DNA of 64,000 nucleotides from Acanthopleuribacter pedis (GCF_017377855.1 NZ_JAFREP010000029.1:1-64000); one strand, 5' to 3'; positions 1-9,292 are shown, counted from the stretch's first letter. Notes: a model not told the origin generated them from the letters alone. Numbers and translations are program-made.

Positions 1-1095
1 CGCCGACAATAGGTCGCAACGCCCCTCGGGTCGTTGCGCGGATGGAAACTGCCAGCATGCTGACCGTTTGGCCGGGCGTAAAGTCGCAACGCCCCTCGGG
101 TCGTTGCGCGGATGGAAACGCGAGCTACTGGGCCACGGCAACCGAGAACGCCGAGTCGCAACGCCCCTCGGGTCGTTGCGCGGATGGAAACAGAACGATA
201 AACGAGGTGTCGCATGGTAGCCCGTCGCAACGCCCCTCGGGTCGTTGCGCGGATGGAAACACAACGGGAAGGATAGGGCGTCCTTGTGGACGGTCGCAAC
301 GCCCCTCGGGTCGTTGCGCGGATGGAAACCTTCCTGCCGAAAGACGTGGAGGACCCGGACGATGTCGCAACGCCCCTCGGGTCGTTGCGCGGATGGAAAC
401 GGCGCGAACGTCGCGGCACGACTCCGCAAGGGGTCGCAACGCCCCTCGGGTCGTTGCGCGGATGGAAACCTCGGTTTTGTAGGCTGACGGCCCATGGATG
501 TGGTCGCAACGCCCCTCGGGTCGTTGCGCGGATGGAAACAGGTCGACTTGTGATCCCGTGGCTTCCTTCTGGTCGCAACGCCCCTCGGGTCGTTGCGCGG
601 ATGGAAACCAGCGCGGCCTCGGCGCACCGTGGGCACAGTTCGTCGCAACGCCCCTCGGGTCGTTGCGCGGATGGAAACCGTGTTTTCGTAGGGGATCGAT
701 TCGAAAGCGGGTCGCAACGCCCCTCGGGTCGTTGCGCGGATGGAAACTTACGGCGATTCAGGGGTGGACGCCACCGGCGCGTCGCAACGCCCCTCGGGTC
801 GTTGCGCGGATGGAAACCAGTCTCAATGTTACCCGTAACCATTCCACCGGTCGCAACGCCCCTCGGGTCGTTGCGCGGATGGAAACGAAGAAGCTCGCGC
901 CGCGCCGTTCCCTTTGGTTGTCGCAACGGCCCTCGGGTCGTTGCGCGGATGGAAACCCGCTGACCACTCTGCCAGGTGGCTTCAGTCAGTCGCAACGCCC
1001 CTCGGGTCGATCCGTGGATGGTAAGGCGTCAATTTTGGGCTCCGGGACGGTGTATGATGTCGCAACGCCCCTCGGGGTGTCGCGCGGATTGAGCG
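1..1095 (+). CRISPR. CRISPR array 1 (16 repeats, enters from left edge)
   Basis: 37-bp repeats beginning GTCGCAACG and ending GGATGGAAAC start at 13, 83, 155, 224, 293, 364, 433, 503, 572, 642, 711, 781, 850, 920, 989 and 1059. The period is 69-72 bp and spacers are 32-35 bp. Each repeat carries the palindrome GCAACG/CGTTGC. The copy at 920 has GGCCC where most have GCCCC; the copies at 989 and 1059 are degenerate (end of 989 reads GGATGGTAAG, end of 1059 reads CGCGGATTGAG). Degeneracy on the right marks the leader-distal end, so the leader lies left of the window and crRNA is read on the plus strand. Bases 1-12 are the end of a further spacer. No cas gene is in the window, so the subtype cannot be named. 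Confidence 0.98.
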
Positions 1096-1122
1096 CCTCT
1101 TTTTGGGCAAGCGAGGAATCCT

Positions 1123-2142
1123 ATGAACATCATTGATTTGAGAAGTGATACCGTCACCCGACCTACCGAAGCGATGCGCGCCGCCATGGCCGCGGCCGAG
1201 GTGGGGGACGACGTTTACGGCGACGACCCCACCGTGTTGCGCCTCCAGCACCATCTGGCCGAACTGGCCGGCAAGGAAGCCGGTCTATTTTTGCCCAGCG
1301 GCACCCAATCCAACCTCACCGCTTTAATGGCTCATTGCGGCCGCGGCGATGAGGCATTGGTCGGCGCCAAGGCCCACGCCTATTGGTACGAGGGCGGCGG
1401 CATGGCCGTGTTGGGCAGCATCCAGCCGCAGCCCGTCGCCCAGCACGCCGACGGCACCCTCGATTTAGCCCTCGCGGAAAAACTGGTAAAACCCGACGAT
1501 GTCCACCACGGCGTCACCAAGTTGCTCTGTCTCGAAAATACCTGGTTCGGCCGCGTGATGCCGGAGGCTTATCCCGACCAGGCCCGTGCCTTTTGTGACC
1601 GCCACGGCTTGGGCCTGCACCTCGACGGTGCCCGCCTCTTCAACGCCGCCGTCCAGCAGAAGCGCCCACTCGCCGATTTGACCGCCGCCTTCGACAGCGT
1701 TTCGCTTTGCCTGTCCAAGGGACTGGGGGCACCCGTCGGTTCCGTGCTGGTTGGTTCCAAAGATCTGATCAAACGCGCCCATCGCTGGCGCAAGGTGCTC
1801 GGTGGCGGCATGCGCCAGGCCGGGGTTCTGGCCGCGGCCGGTCTGCACGCCTTGGCGCACCATGTCGACCGACTTGCCGAGGATCATCACCACGCTGAAT
1901 TATTGGCCGAGGGCTTGGGGCGTTTACCGGGGATGACCGTCGACACCGTTGCCACCAACATGGTTTTTGTGCGCCCCGCTCCAGCCGAACCTGGCCGGCT
2001 GCAAAGGTTTATGCGCGAACGCGGGATTTTGATCGGCGAGAGCAACCCGCTGCGGCTGGTGCTCCACCTGGATATCCAACGCGGCGATATCGAACCCGTT
2101 ATCGCCGCGTTTGCCGCCTTCCAACAATCACAGCAAGGCTGA
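1123..2142 (+). CDS. ltaE: Low-specificity L-threonine aldolase
   Basis: PLP-dependent enzyme that splits L-threonine/allo-threonine into glycine and acetaldehyde (fold type I, beta-eliminating lyase family). The 339-residue length is normal for LtaE. Visible family features are the N-terminal DLRSDTVTRPT and GDDVYGDDP, FLPSGTQSN in the cofactor-binding part, LHLDGARLFNA (Asp that contacts the PLP pyridine nitrogen) and LSKGLGAPVGS with the Schiff-base lysine at about residue 199. The ATG is preceded by GCGAGGAATCCT. The gene starts only 27 bp after the last degenerate CRISPR repeat, so its promoter must lie in or beyond the array end. A truncated, frameshifted second copy is at 8389-8663. 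Confidence 0.96.
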   Translation: MNIIDLRSDTVTRPTEAMRAAMAAAEVGDDVYGDDPTVLRLQHHLAELAGKEAGLFLPSGTQSNLTALMAHCGRGDEALVGAKAHAYWYEGGGMAVLGSIQPQPVAQHADGTLDLALAEKLVKPDDVHHGVTKLLCLENTWFGRVMPEAYPDQARAFCDRHGLGLHLDGARLFNAAVQQKRPLADLTAAFDSVSLCLSKGLGAPVGSVLVGSKDLIKRAHRWRKVLGGGMRQAGVLAAAGLHALAHHVDRLAEDHHHAELLAEGLGRLPGMTVDTVATNMVFVRPAPAEPGRLQRFMRERGILIGESNPLRLVLHLDIQRGDIEPVIAAFAAFQQSQQG

Positions 2143-2160
2143 TCCCACCCATAACGTGAA

Positions 2161-2206
2161 CCATTCAATCAAAATGAAAGCACGGTGTTTCATTTTGATT
2201 GAATGG
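2161..2206. repeat. Perfect 19-bp inverted repeat, 8-bp loop, behind ltaE
   Basis: The arm CCATTCAATCAAAATGAAA (2161-2179) is followed by an 8-base loop and its exact reverse complement (2188-2206). The stem is AT-rich in a GC-rich neighbourhood and begins 18 bp after the ltaE stop. It lacks the T-run of a textbook rho-independent terminator, but could block transcription or protect the 3' end. The rest of the gap (2207-2450) shows no further structure beyond the AGGAGG before the next gene. Confidence 0.8.
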
Positions 2207-2450
2207 GCTGTTTCGTTGACCACCAAAAAATTCGGAAAGGCCTTTGAACCATTGGGTTTATGGCTTTGGTATGCGAATTGGAATGACCGCCGCCGAGAAC
2301 ATCGTTCGTCCTCATGGGACGAAACCATGCGGAGGTTTCCATGGCCATGCTTTCACCCATCATCGACGGGGTTGTCATCCCCGCCGTCGCGGCGCTGCCG
2401 GCCACAACCCGCGACCTGATCCCAGGCCGCCCGCCCCGATAGGAGGAACC

Positions 2451-3239
2451 ATGCCGACACGGATGCCCGCCCTGTTCGTTTCCCACGGCGCCCCGACGCT
2501 CCCGTTCGAAAACAATGCCTCGCGTGCGTTTCTCAGCGAGCTGGGCCGAACCCTCGCGCGCCCGCGTGCGATCCTCGTCGTCTCGGCGCACTGGCAAACC
2601 CGTGCACCGCGAGTCACCACCATCGCGCGACCCGAGACCATCCACGACTTCTACGGTTTCCCCCAATCCCTTTACGATGTGCGTTACCCGGCACCGGGCG
2701 CGCCTGTACTTGCCGAAACCGTGATCGGCCTGCTCAACACGCGCGATTTCCAAGCCCGCGCCGATGGGACCCGGGGTCTCGATCACGGCGCCTGGTCGCC
2801 CTTAATGCTGATGTTCCCGGCGGCGGATATCCCCACCATCCAGCTCTCGCTCCAATTGGGTCAGGGCCCGCACCACCATTTCGCCCTCGGCCGCGCCTTG
2901 GCCCCACTGCGCGAGCAGGGCGTCCTGATCCTGGCCAGTGGCGGCGCGGTCCACAACCTCGCCGTCTGGCAAAAAGACTGTACGGCGGTTCCCGCGCCGG
3001 CGCGCCGCTTCGAATCCTGGCTGGTCGACCAAGTCGAAGGAAACAACCGCGAAGCCCTGCTTCAATTCCGAACCCACCCGGACGCGGCCTGGGCGCACCC
3101 AACCGACGAACACCTGCTCCCATTATTCGTGGCGATGGGCGCGGGCGGTCAAGGCCAAACCCACCACCGCGCCTTCCTCCACAACGGCCTGGCCATGACC
3201 GCCTTCGCATTCACGGAACCAGGCACGGGGTTCAGGTGA
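2451..3239 (+). CDS. ygiD: 4,5-DOPA-type extradiol ring-cleavage dioxygenase (LigB/DODA family)
   Basis: 262-residue class III extradiol dioxygenase, metal-dependent, related to plant DODA and E. coli YgiD, which cleave DOPA-like catechols. Expected metal ligands are visible: His12 in LFVSHGAP, His47 in VVSAHWQT and His221 in HPTDEHLLPL. A further conserved His112 lies in DHGAWSPL, and LASGGAVHNL follows the family pattern. The ATG at 2451 is chosen because TAGGAGGAACC precedes it directly; the open frame extends upstream to 2244 but without family similarity. The gene lies 308 bp behind ltaE on the same strand. A decayed copy is at 8661-9292. The true substrate in this organism is unknown. 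Confidence 0.92.
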   Translation: MPTRMPALFVSHGAPTLPFENNASRAFLSELGRTLARPRAILVVSAHWQTRAPRVTTIARPETIHDFYGFPQSLYDVRYPAPGAPVLAETVIGLLNTRDFQARADGTRGLDHGAWSPLMLMFPAADIPTIQLSLQLGQGPHHHFALGRALAPLREQGVLILASGGAVHNLAVWQKDCTAVPAPARRFESWLVDQVEGNNREALLQFRTHPDAAWAHPTDEHLLPLFVAMGAGGQGQTHHRAFLHNGLAMTAFAFTEPGTGFR

Positions 3240-3322
3240 AGGAACGAGGCCAAAGTCGCGTCCGCGGATGTGAAGTCCACAAAAAGCATTTTCTCGTGCC
3301 TCCCACTGGATGGCGGTTGTTT

Positions 3323-3526
3323 CTAATAACCTGAATTTTTTGTGGTGTTTAGGTATTGTAAAGGTCGAGAGAGGCGACGCTTTTTACTTTTCGAGACGCC
3401 TGATTTAGCCATGTTTTCCCGGCCGAAGCGTTTGAGTAAGTCATGATCGAGAGCGAATCGAAAAATCTTCGCGGGGGTAAACAGTTCGTTATCTGGTAAC
3501 GCGAGAACGATGGAAGCGTACTTCAT
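3323..3526 (-). CDS. Small hypothetical protein downstream of PP2C gene
   Basis: 67 residues, strongly basic in the C-terminal half (KSKKRRLSRPLQ), no signal peptide and no recognised domain. The start at 3526 has a good ribosome site (GGTAGGAAGGTTTC then ATG) 15 bp behind the PP2C stop, which suggests co-transcription with the phosphatase. The wording PAKIFRFALDHDLLKRFGRENMA looks like real helical protein, but I do not recognise a family. It lies in the AT-richer block between ltaE/ygiD and their decayed copies. Confidence 0.5.
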   Translation of the reverse strand: MKYASIVLALPDNELFTPAKIFRFALDHDLLKRFGRENMAKSGVSKSKKRRLSRPLQYLNTTKNSGY

Positions 3527-3541
3527 GAAACCTTCCTACCG

Positions 3542-4357
3542 TTACAACTGGATAACCACGGCGGTGGCATTATCGGAAGCCTTGGCATCCTTGGCTTTCA
3601 TCATGAACTGCTCCGCTTGACGTTCCGGCATTCGCGTCGCATCGGCCAGGATGGCACATACGCGAATCGGTCCGAGCGTTTCGTATAACCCATCGGAGCA
3701 GATCAAAAAAGTGTCCCCGGGAGCACAGGGTTCACAACCTTGCTCGGGAAGGAGTCCCTCCATGCCAACATGCCGCGTGAGCCGACGGCCAAACTGAGCA
3801 AGCTGATCTGCGCTATCGGGCCGGCCACTTGCTCGGATCAGTTCGCGGTAATTTTGGTCCTTGGTAAGGCGTGTTATCTGACCACCTCTTAACCGGTAAA
3901 TCCGGGTATCGCCCACATGAATCCAATGGAACGCATGCCGGTAAAACACGCCGCCACTAAAGGTAGACCCCATACCCGCGTACGCCACATTACATTCGAT
4001 GTGCCGGAGCACTTCTTCATTCGCTTGGGCGAGCGCTCGGGCGAGGATACATCGCATCAGCGGTTCATTGCCGGTGTTCGGGCGTTGACCCCACGCTCGT
4101 GGCCATGACCAGTTTCGCGCGTGAGCATGCAGCATCCATTTCGCGAAATGCTCCACGGTTGTTTTTGCCGCGAACGCACCATGTGCATGCCCGCCCATAC
4201 CGTCAGCGACGGCAAAGATACGGGGTTCAGAAAGGCAAAGTGCGACATCTTCATTCTTCTGTCGGTTTCCAACGAACGAGGCCCAACCGGCATGAAGCGT
4301 AAGTTCGGGTGGGGTCCAGGTCTTGATTTTCGGGAGTAAGCGATGAAAGGGGGTCAT
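3542..4357 (-). CDS. PP2C-family Ser/Thr protein phosphatase
   Basis: 271-residue cytoplasmic metal-dependent (PPM/PP2C) phosphatase of the bacterial Stp/PrpC type. Metal-binding and core motifs appear in order: GNRQKNEDVA near residue 30, FAVADGMGGHAHG, GMGSTFSGGV, IHVGDTRIYRLRGG, TKDQNY, FLICSDGLYE and the C-terminal SDNATAVVIQL. No membrane segment. It presumably reverses phosphorylation by a Ser/Thr kinase, but no kinase gene is adjacent here; the nearest one in the window is at 59898-61337. The start at 4357 has no clear Shine-Dalgarno, an in-frame TAG lies six bases before it, and a family-1 repeat element ends 23 bp upstream, so the native promoter or ribosome site may have been displaced by that insertion. 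Confidence 0.93.
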   Translation of the reverse strand: MTPFHRLLPKIKTWTPPELTLHAGWASFVGNRQKNEDVALCLSEPRIFAVADGMGGHAHGAFAAKTTVEHFAKWMLHAHARNWSWPRAWGQRPNTGNEPLMRCILARALAQANEEVLRHIECNVAYAGMGSTFSGGVFYRHAFHWIHVGDTRIYRLRGGQITRLTKDQNYRELIRASGRPDSADQLAQFGRRLTRHVGMEGLLPEQGCEPCAPGDTFLICSDGLYETLGPIRVCAILADATRMPERQAEQFMMKAKDAKASDNATAVVIQL

Positions 4358-4380
4358 AAACTAAAGTTCTCGATCTATGA

Positions 4381-4552
4381 ACCTAAGAAGCGCTGACGCG
4401 GTGATTTTAGCTAAACCTCTGGACTACAACGGTCTGTGAAAATGCTCACCGCACCCGGCGGGTGCGGTCGGGCGCGACCCCGGCTCGCTTTTTCCCAGAC
4501 CATTTCGCTCCAGATCTTTTGCCAAAATCCCTCGCTTCAGCGCCTCTTAGGT
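4381..4552. mobile_element. Family-1 MITE-like element, copy 1 (172 bp)
   Basis: Starts ACCTAAGAAGCGC and ends GCGCCTCTTAGGT. Inside, both ends carry the GATTTTAGCTAAA-type inner inverted repeat, and the centre has a CCGCACCC/GGGTGCG hairpin. It is flanked by TGA on each side (4378-4380 and 4553-4555), a possible 3-bp target duplication. It is closely similar to 39855-40017 and 45779-45957. No protein is encoded, so movement would need a transposase supplied elsewhere. Confidence 0.85.
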
Positions 4553-5229
4553 TGAAGTGTGGGGTCCGTGGTCAGTCCGGTTCATGACGGCTATTTCGTA
4601 GGAGGTGGAATAACCAGAATCAGACCGACCACGGGTAAAGCGCGCTTTATGGCACTCAGGCCTCCAGACAGGGCACAGGCTCGTCCCCCTCCGGTGTGGT
4701 TACTTTGCGCCAAGTACTTTGCTAACGAGCTGAAACACACCTGTTCCGGGAATTTGCTTCAGCGCAATTACTAACAAACGCTTGTGTGCACCGTATCGGG
4801 CGTAACAATAAAAATTTAAATACATATTCACCAAATACAAAAGAACAGCATGTCGGTCTTGAGTAACGCTTTGGATCTTTGTGCCTTGTGTCGCAAAGGT
4901 CATGAATACGGTGTTCGAAGCGCACACCATGAAAAAGACCGTTTCACAAAAACATCAGGGAAAACCGGAGGCATGGTATGATCTCACGAAAAATTACGTT
5001 CCGGCACAAATGAGAGGGTTTTTGCATTGGGGAGCCGGACGATATTTTTTTATGCGCCTTCGCCATTTTAGCGTTTCGACAGCGGCAAGCGCATGGCTAT
5101 CAATAATTTACTGAATACCTGGGGTTTCCGTCTCAAAGAGTGTTGTCCTCGTGGCCCAGATGGGCTGACCGGTACAGAGGGTGTACCGAATTCGGCAACG
5201 TGAAGCTTCAGGGATGAAAGGCAACGCAG
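4553..5229. other. Gene-poor AT-richer stretch
   Basis: Only short, unconvincing open frames (up to about 77 codons, no ribosome sites) on either strand. It presumably contains the promoter of the TPR gene that starts at 5230. No tRNA, terminator or repeat was recognised. Confidence 0.5.
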
Positions 5230-6144
5230 ATGAAATTACGACGGGTTTTATTGGTCCTCTGCCCTTTCTTTGTTTGGAACAACGTTTTTGCACAACCGGA
5301 ATTTGAGGTAAACGAGCCACGCCCGTATACGACCGGAATGGAAATCGCGCGGAAGTACGGAGCCAAGGTTGCACATGGGTACTTCAATGACTGCCACGAG
5401 CAGACCAGCAACGATATGTGCTTTTACGGGGTTGCCTATACCTGGTACATGATGGGTGAGCACGATAAGTCGATTGAAATGGTGAAGTACATGTTAGCAA
5501 ACACGACGTTACCAGATAATATCGCAGGTCACTGCTGGGCACTTATGGGGGGGAACCTCATCTACTTGCGCAAGTTTGAACAAGCCCAAGAACCGCTCCT
5601 GAAAGCACTAGAGTTTTACAAAAAGGCGAATCAACCGGTAAACCAATTTCGGGTTCTCGTGCAACTCGGAAATGGCAAACTTCGTTCAGGAAAACTAGAA
5701 GCGGCGGACGCCTATTTCGAACGTGCTGTTTTAGTTGGGATTTCAGAGGAAATGAGTCGTGAGTACTTGTACAGTCTCCGTGCGATTTCAGCGTATACTC
5801 GTGGAAACGTTGAAATGGCCATAAGCTATGCCGAGCTTTCCTATGCGGAGTATGAGCGGATTAAAAATTACCGTGGAATGATTGATGCCAAATCCTATAT
5901 CGGGTTTTACCTGTATGAACTTGGCCGTGAAGAGGAAGCAAAAACCTTCCTTCAGCAAGCAAACCAAATGACCGAAGACTACCAGACTGGACCCGTCACT
6001 TGGACCGTACTGGTGAATGCGTATATAAACAAATGTGAAGAACCGGAAAACACTCGAAAACTAATTGACGCCAAACTCAAGGGCGAAAAAGGTACCTTCC
6101 TCCTCCGATTTAAACATCTCATCGAGTCGAAGGAATGCCCCTAG
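5230..6144 (+). CDS. Exported TPR-repeat protein
   Basis: 304 residues with an N-terminal signal peptide (MKLRRVLLVLCPFFVWNNVFA, cleavage expected after FA at about residue 22). The remainder is helical tetratricopeptide-like repeats, for example ALMGGNLIYLRKFEQAQEPL, KLRSGKLEAADAYFERAVLV, ISAYTRGNVEMAISYAELSY and YLYELGREEEAKTFLQQAN. Such proteins are binding scaffolds. Spacing of AAAGG to the ATG is about 8 bases. Base composition is clearly more AT-rich than the neighbouring GC-rich genes, in keeping with acquired DNA. The next small gene follows after 21 bp and is probably in the same transcript. Partner unknown. Confidence 0.85.
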   Translation: MKLRRVLLVLCPFFVWNNVFAQPEFEVNEPRPYTTGMEIARKYGAKVAHGYFNDCHEQTSNDMCFYGVAYTWYMMGEHDKSIEMVKYMLANTTLPDNIAGHCWALMGGNLIYLRKFEQAQEPLLKALEFYKKANQPVNQFRVLVQLGNGKLRSGKLEAADAYFERAVLVGISEEMSREYLYSLRAISAYTRGNVEMAISYAELSYAEYERIKNYRGMIDAKSYIGFYLYELGREEEAKTFLQQANQMTEDYQTGPVTWTVLVNAYINKCEEPENTRKLIDAKLKGEKGTFLLRFKHLIESKECP

Positions 6145-6165
6145 TGGAAAAAAAGGAGCCGAGAC

Positions 6166-6408
6166 ATGACCACTATTTCAGGCGGTGGGTTACCATCGCT
6201 TAACCTTCAGCAGCTTTATCAGTCATCCCCAGCAGGAAACAGTGCAAACCTGAATGAGAGCCAAGCCCTTTTAGCCTCAGAAGGCGACAGTGTCAATTTG
6301 AGTACCGCTGGGGTTGCCCTTGCCTATGAGAGTGGAACGTCGACACCCACCACGTACGACGATCCTTTCCCAGGTGACCATCCACCACCGCCGAAAGAAG
6401 ACGCCTAA
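6166..6408 (+). CDS. Small hypothetical protein following the TPR gene
   Basis: 80 residues, no signal peptide, low complexity and likely disordered: rich in Ser/Asn/Gly, ending in a proline-acidic tail (PGDHPPPPKEDA). The phrase EGDSVNLSTAGVALA resembles short segments in unrelated flagellar or regulatory small proteins, but this is not enough for a family call. A strong AAAAGGAG precedes the ATG. Its TAA overlaps the TAG of the converging 6405-7982 gene (shared CTAA). Probably a partner of the TPR protein, by position only. Confidence 0.6.
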   Translation: MTTISGGGLPSLNLQQLYQSSPAGNSANLNESQALLASEGDSVNLSTAGVALAYESGTSTPTTYDDPFPGDHPPPPKEDA

Positions 6409-7982
6409 AAATCAGGAATAAAAGCTTTCTCAAGAGAGTCAGGGGTCACTATTTCCAGTTCTCCAGTTCCTTGGTCGCCGCTTTCCATCCTTTCTTGGGT
6501 GACACTGAGGTCGAGCTGGGCATAGAGAGGCATGATCTTTTGTTCCAAGCGCAATTGATCGCAACCGTTTTCTTCTGGGGTGAGAAAGGTCAAACGACCC
6601 ACACCAAACGCCAGTACAAGGAGTGCGGCTGAAACCAGGAGCATGGACCCGAACCTACTTTTTGGCGCAGGCGGGGCGGAAGGCGCCTGGGGTTGTGCTT
6701 CCTTCAGAGAACCGGGCGACAACAGGAGTCTTCCAGAAGCATGGGCGTCGGTGCGTTTTTGTGGTGGACGTACCGGAACAACTTCTGTGCCCTCTTGAAT
6801 CACCGGCAGGAATCGATTTGCTTCAGGTGACAAGCCCCGTTGGAGCAGGTACCGGTCATAAGTAAAGCCGGTATGGGGCTGAGGCGACACTGGTATCGCT
6901 GGAACATCCACCGTGTGGCCTCGTCGTTTTTGCGCGGAGCGACGGAACTCAGAAACATCTCTTTGGATCATGGCAGGAAGGGAACAAGCAGCCCTCAATC
7001 GATCAACGAGTGCCTTTTTGAGTCGGTCCGGCGCTGTGGTGGCCGGGATGAGTGGAGAGGTTCCCAGCGCCCATTCGAGCATGGCGTTAAACGCGCCCGT
7101 GGGAATGATGGTGAACCAATCTCGTTTCTGGAAGGGCGCATCAAACTCGAAGTTCTCCTTATGAGCGTGAAGCATTCGGGTAACCAGCCCAAATTCTTCA
7201 GCAGAAATCCCGAATGAACCGAACTGATCCGGTTGATGGAGCGGCGTGAACACCACCGTTACGAGAGATAGTAACCCGATACGGAGTAAGTGCTCACCTA
7301 ATGCGATCTTAAAAATCACCCCGGAAAAGGCGTCATAGGGGCGCCCGTTCCGACCGACGACCGTTCGTATGCGAATACAATCCCCTAACGGACCATACTC
7401 GCGGCGCATTTGATTTCGGTAGGCAGACTCCATTTGCCCTGGCCGCCGTTTATAGCCATTGAAGGAATGATTTTTGGCCAGGTTCGCTAAGCTCCTTCGT
7501 TGCCGTTGAACGCGCTCAGGTAAACCAACGCGAGCCGCTTGAACAAAGGTATACACTTTTCGATTCTGAAGCTGCAAAATGATGTAAATGAGTTGTGGGT
7601 TGTGTTTCATGAAGCGAACCAGTGGTACTGGAAATAGTGAAAGAATCAATTGAGCGTACCATGAGATGATGGGAGCGTCCGCGGGTGAACGTCGGTCTTG
7701 AGAGGAAAAGTTGGTCTCGGGATGGAAGTCGTAGGAAATTTGAGCACCGCGTCGTGTGAGAAAACCCGGTCCTGGTTTTGAGTTTATTAGCGTCTTGTCT
7801 GCAATATGCATGATATAACGTTCTTGAAGTAAACAAGAAAAGGAGCGTTGTGCCTCGGCAGTCTTGGCATGTTTCTGCAAGACCGACTTATCGTTTCGGG
7901 GAGAAACTGCCTTGATGTGGCCGCGTGTTCGGGCTGAACGGAGTGGACCCGAACATGCCGCGGAAAGAGAACAGGACCCCAT
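6405..7982 (-). CDS. Hypothetical protein with one C-terminal membrane segment
   Basis: Up to 525 residues. A basic, non-repetitive N-terminal two-thirds is followed by a proline-rich linker (QAPSAPPAPKSRFG), one clear membrane segment (MLLVSAALLVLAFGVGRLTF, near residue 455) and a short tail on the far side of the membrane. No family recognised. The start is uncertain: neither the 7982 ATG nor the internal ATG at 7811 (MHIADKTL) has a good ribosome site, and residues 1-57 may be untranslated. Convergent with the 6166-6408 gene, stop codons overlapping. AT-richer than the genome core, like the whole 3.3-8.4 kb block. Confidence 0.65.
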   Translation of the reverse strand: MGSCSLSAACSGPLRSARTRGHIKAVSPRNDKSVLQKHAKTAEAQRSFSCLLQERYIMHIADKTLINSKPGPGFLTRRGAQISYDFHPETNFSSQDRRSPADAPIISWYAQLILSLFPVPLVRFMKHNPQLIYIILQLQNRKVYTFVQAARVGLPERVQRQRRSLANLAKNHSFNGYKRRPGQMESAYRNQMRREYGPLGDCIRIRTVVGRNGRPYDAFSGVIFKIALGEHLLRIGLLSLVTVVFTPLHQPDQFGSFGISAEEFGLVTRMLHAHKENFEFDAPFQKRDWFTIIPTGAFNAMLEWALGTSPLIPATTAPDRLKKALVDRLRAACSLPAMIQRDVSEFRRSAQKRRGHTVDVPAIPVSPQPHTGFTYDRYLLQRGLSPEANRFLPVIQEGTEVVPVRPPQKRTDAHASGRLLLSPGSLKEAQPQAPSAPPAPKSRFGSMLLVSAALLVLAFGVGRLTFLTPEENGCDQLRLEQKIMPLYAQLDLSVTQERMESGDQGTGELEIVTPDSLEKAFIPDF

Positions 7983-8388
7983 TGGGCTTAGTGCTTCACT
8001 CTTGCGCTCGCATGAGGAAATCCATCTGGAATTTCTGCGATCCCAAGCTCAAAATCCAAGTGCGGTACCCGGTCTTGGAATAATTGATGAAGACCTACTT
8101 GTGTGACTTGGCGTGAGGGAAAAATTCTTTACAAAAGGGGTATAGCGCCATTGTAGCGTAGCGAGTCCATAGATAGACCTCGATAGCATTTTGGGCCGAA
8201 AGATTCTGGGGGGTGATCTTTTGGCCATGTTTTTTGGTTTTATTCCCTTAGGTTTTATCGTGTTTTCGAAGTTTTTTTTGTATTGTTGGTCAAATTGTCT
8301 GGCACAAATTGTCACTATCCTGTTCAAGAGAACCCCACATGAACCGTGACCCCTCATTTTGACCATTTTTTCTGCCATCTGAACAAAA
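7983..8388. other. AT-rich non-coding stretch before the pseudogene chimera
   Basis: No supported gene. It contains the region upstream of the 6405-7982 gene and runs of A/T such as TTCGAAGTTTTTTTTGTATTG. Homology to ltaE starts abruptly at 8389 (CGCCACGG), so 8388/8389 is the left border of the duplicated segment. Confidence 0.5.
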
Positions 8389-8663
8389 CGCCACGGCTTG
8401 GGCCTGCACCGCGACGGTGCCCGCCTCTTCAATGCGGCTGTCCAACAGAAGCGCCCGCTCGCCGATTTGACCCTTCGACAGCGTTTCGCTTTGCCTGTCC
8501 AAGGGACTGGGGGCACCCGTCGGTTCCGTGCTGGTTGGTTCCAAAGATCTGATCAAACGCGCCCATCGCCGGCGCAAGGTGCTCGGTGGCGGCATGCGCC
8601 AAGTCGGGGTTCTGGCCGCGGCCGGTCTGGACGCCTTGGCGCACCACGTTGACCGACTTGCCG
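8389..8663 (+). pseudogene. Truncated, frameshifted copy of ltaE (middle part)
   Basis: Matches bases 1600-1879 of the intact threonine aldolase with scattered point changes. A 5-base deletion at about 8470 (GATTTGACCCTTCGAC against GATTTGACCGCCGCCTTCGAC) breaks the frame before the active-site lysine region. The 5' half of the gene is missing and the 3' end is replaced by dioxygenase sequence. Non-functional. Confidence 0.93.
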
Positions 8664-9292
8664 CGAGTCACCACCATCGCGCGACCCGAGACCATCCACG
8701 ACTTTTACGGTTTCCCCCAATCACTTTACGATGTGCGTTACCCGGCACCGGGCGCGCCTGAACTTGCGGAAACCGTGATCGGCCTGCTCAATAAAAACGA
8801 TTTCCAAGCCCGCGCCGACAAGACCCGGGGTTTCGATCACGGCGCTTGGTCGCCTTTGATGCTGATGTTCGCGGCGGCGGATATCCCCACCATCCAGCTC
8901 TCGCTCAAATTGGGCCAGGGCCCGCACCACCATTTCGCCCTCGGTCGCGCCTTGGCCCCACCGCGCGAGCAGGGCGTCCTGATCCTGGCCAGTGGCGGCG
9001 CGGTCCACAACCTCGCGGTCTGGCAAAAAGACCGTACTCCGTTCCCGCGCCGGCGCGCCGCTTCGAATCCTGGCTGGTCGACCAAGTCGAAGGAAACAAC
9101 CGCGAAGCCCTGCTCCATTTCCGAACCCACCCGGACGCGGCCTGGGCGCACCCAACCGACGAACACCTGCTCCCCATATTCGTGGCGATGGGCGCGGGCG
9201 GCCAAGGCCAAACCTACCACCGCGCTTTCCTCCACAACGGCCTGGCCATGACCGCCTTCGCATTCGCGGAACCAGGCACGGGGTTCAGGCGA
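8661..9292 (+). pseudogene. Truncated, frameshifted copy of the DOPA-type dioxygenase
   Basis: Matches 2607-3239 of the intact dioxygenase. It is joined to the ltaE fragment at a shared CCG, which implies a deletion equal to 1880-2606 (727 bp) in the source copy. The first 52 codons (ligands His12 and His47) are absent, and a 1-base deletion at about 9038 (ACTCCGTTCCCG against ACGGCGGTTCCCG) shifts the frame. Similarity continues beyond the stop to about 9336, matching 3240-3280. Dead gene. Confidence 0.93.

Noticed and set aside
42..1136. Open frames of 80-225 codons on both strands inside CRISPR array 1
   Set aside because: They consist of the translated repeat (phrases such as SQRPSGRCADGN or RNAPRVVARMET) and have no ribosome sites; they are array by-products. 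The same applies to 9455-10824 and 63171-63955.
4881..5114. 77-codon plus-strand frame before the TPR gene
   Set aside because: No ribosome site, odd composition, no protein-like pattern; left as part of the gap.
8586..9251. A 221-codon frame that resembles the dioxygenase
   Set aside because: It starts out of frame in the ltaE fragment, lacks two metal ligands and breaks at a 1-base deletion; it is part of the dead copy.
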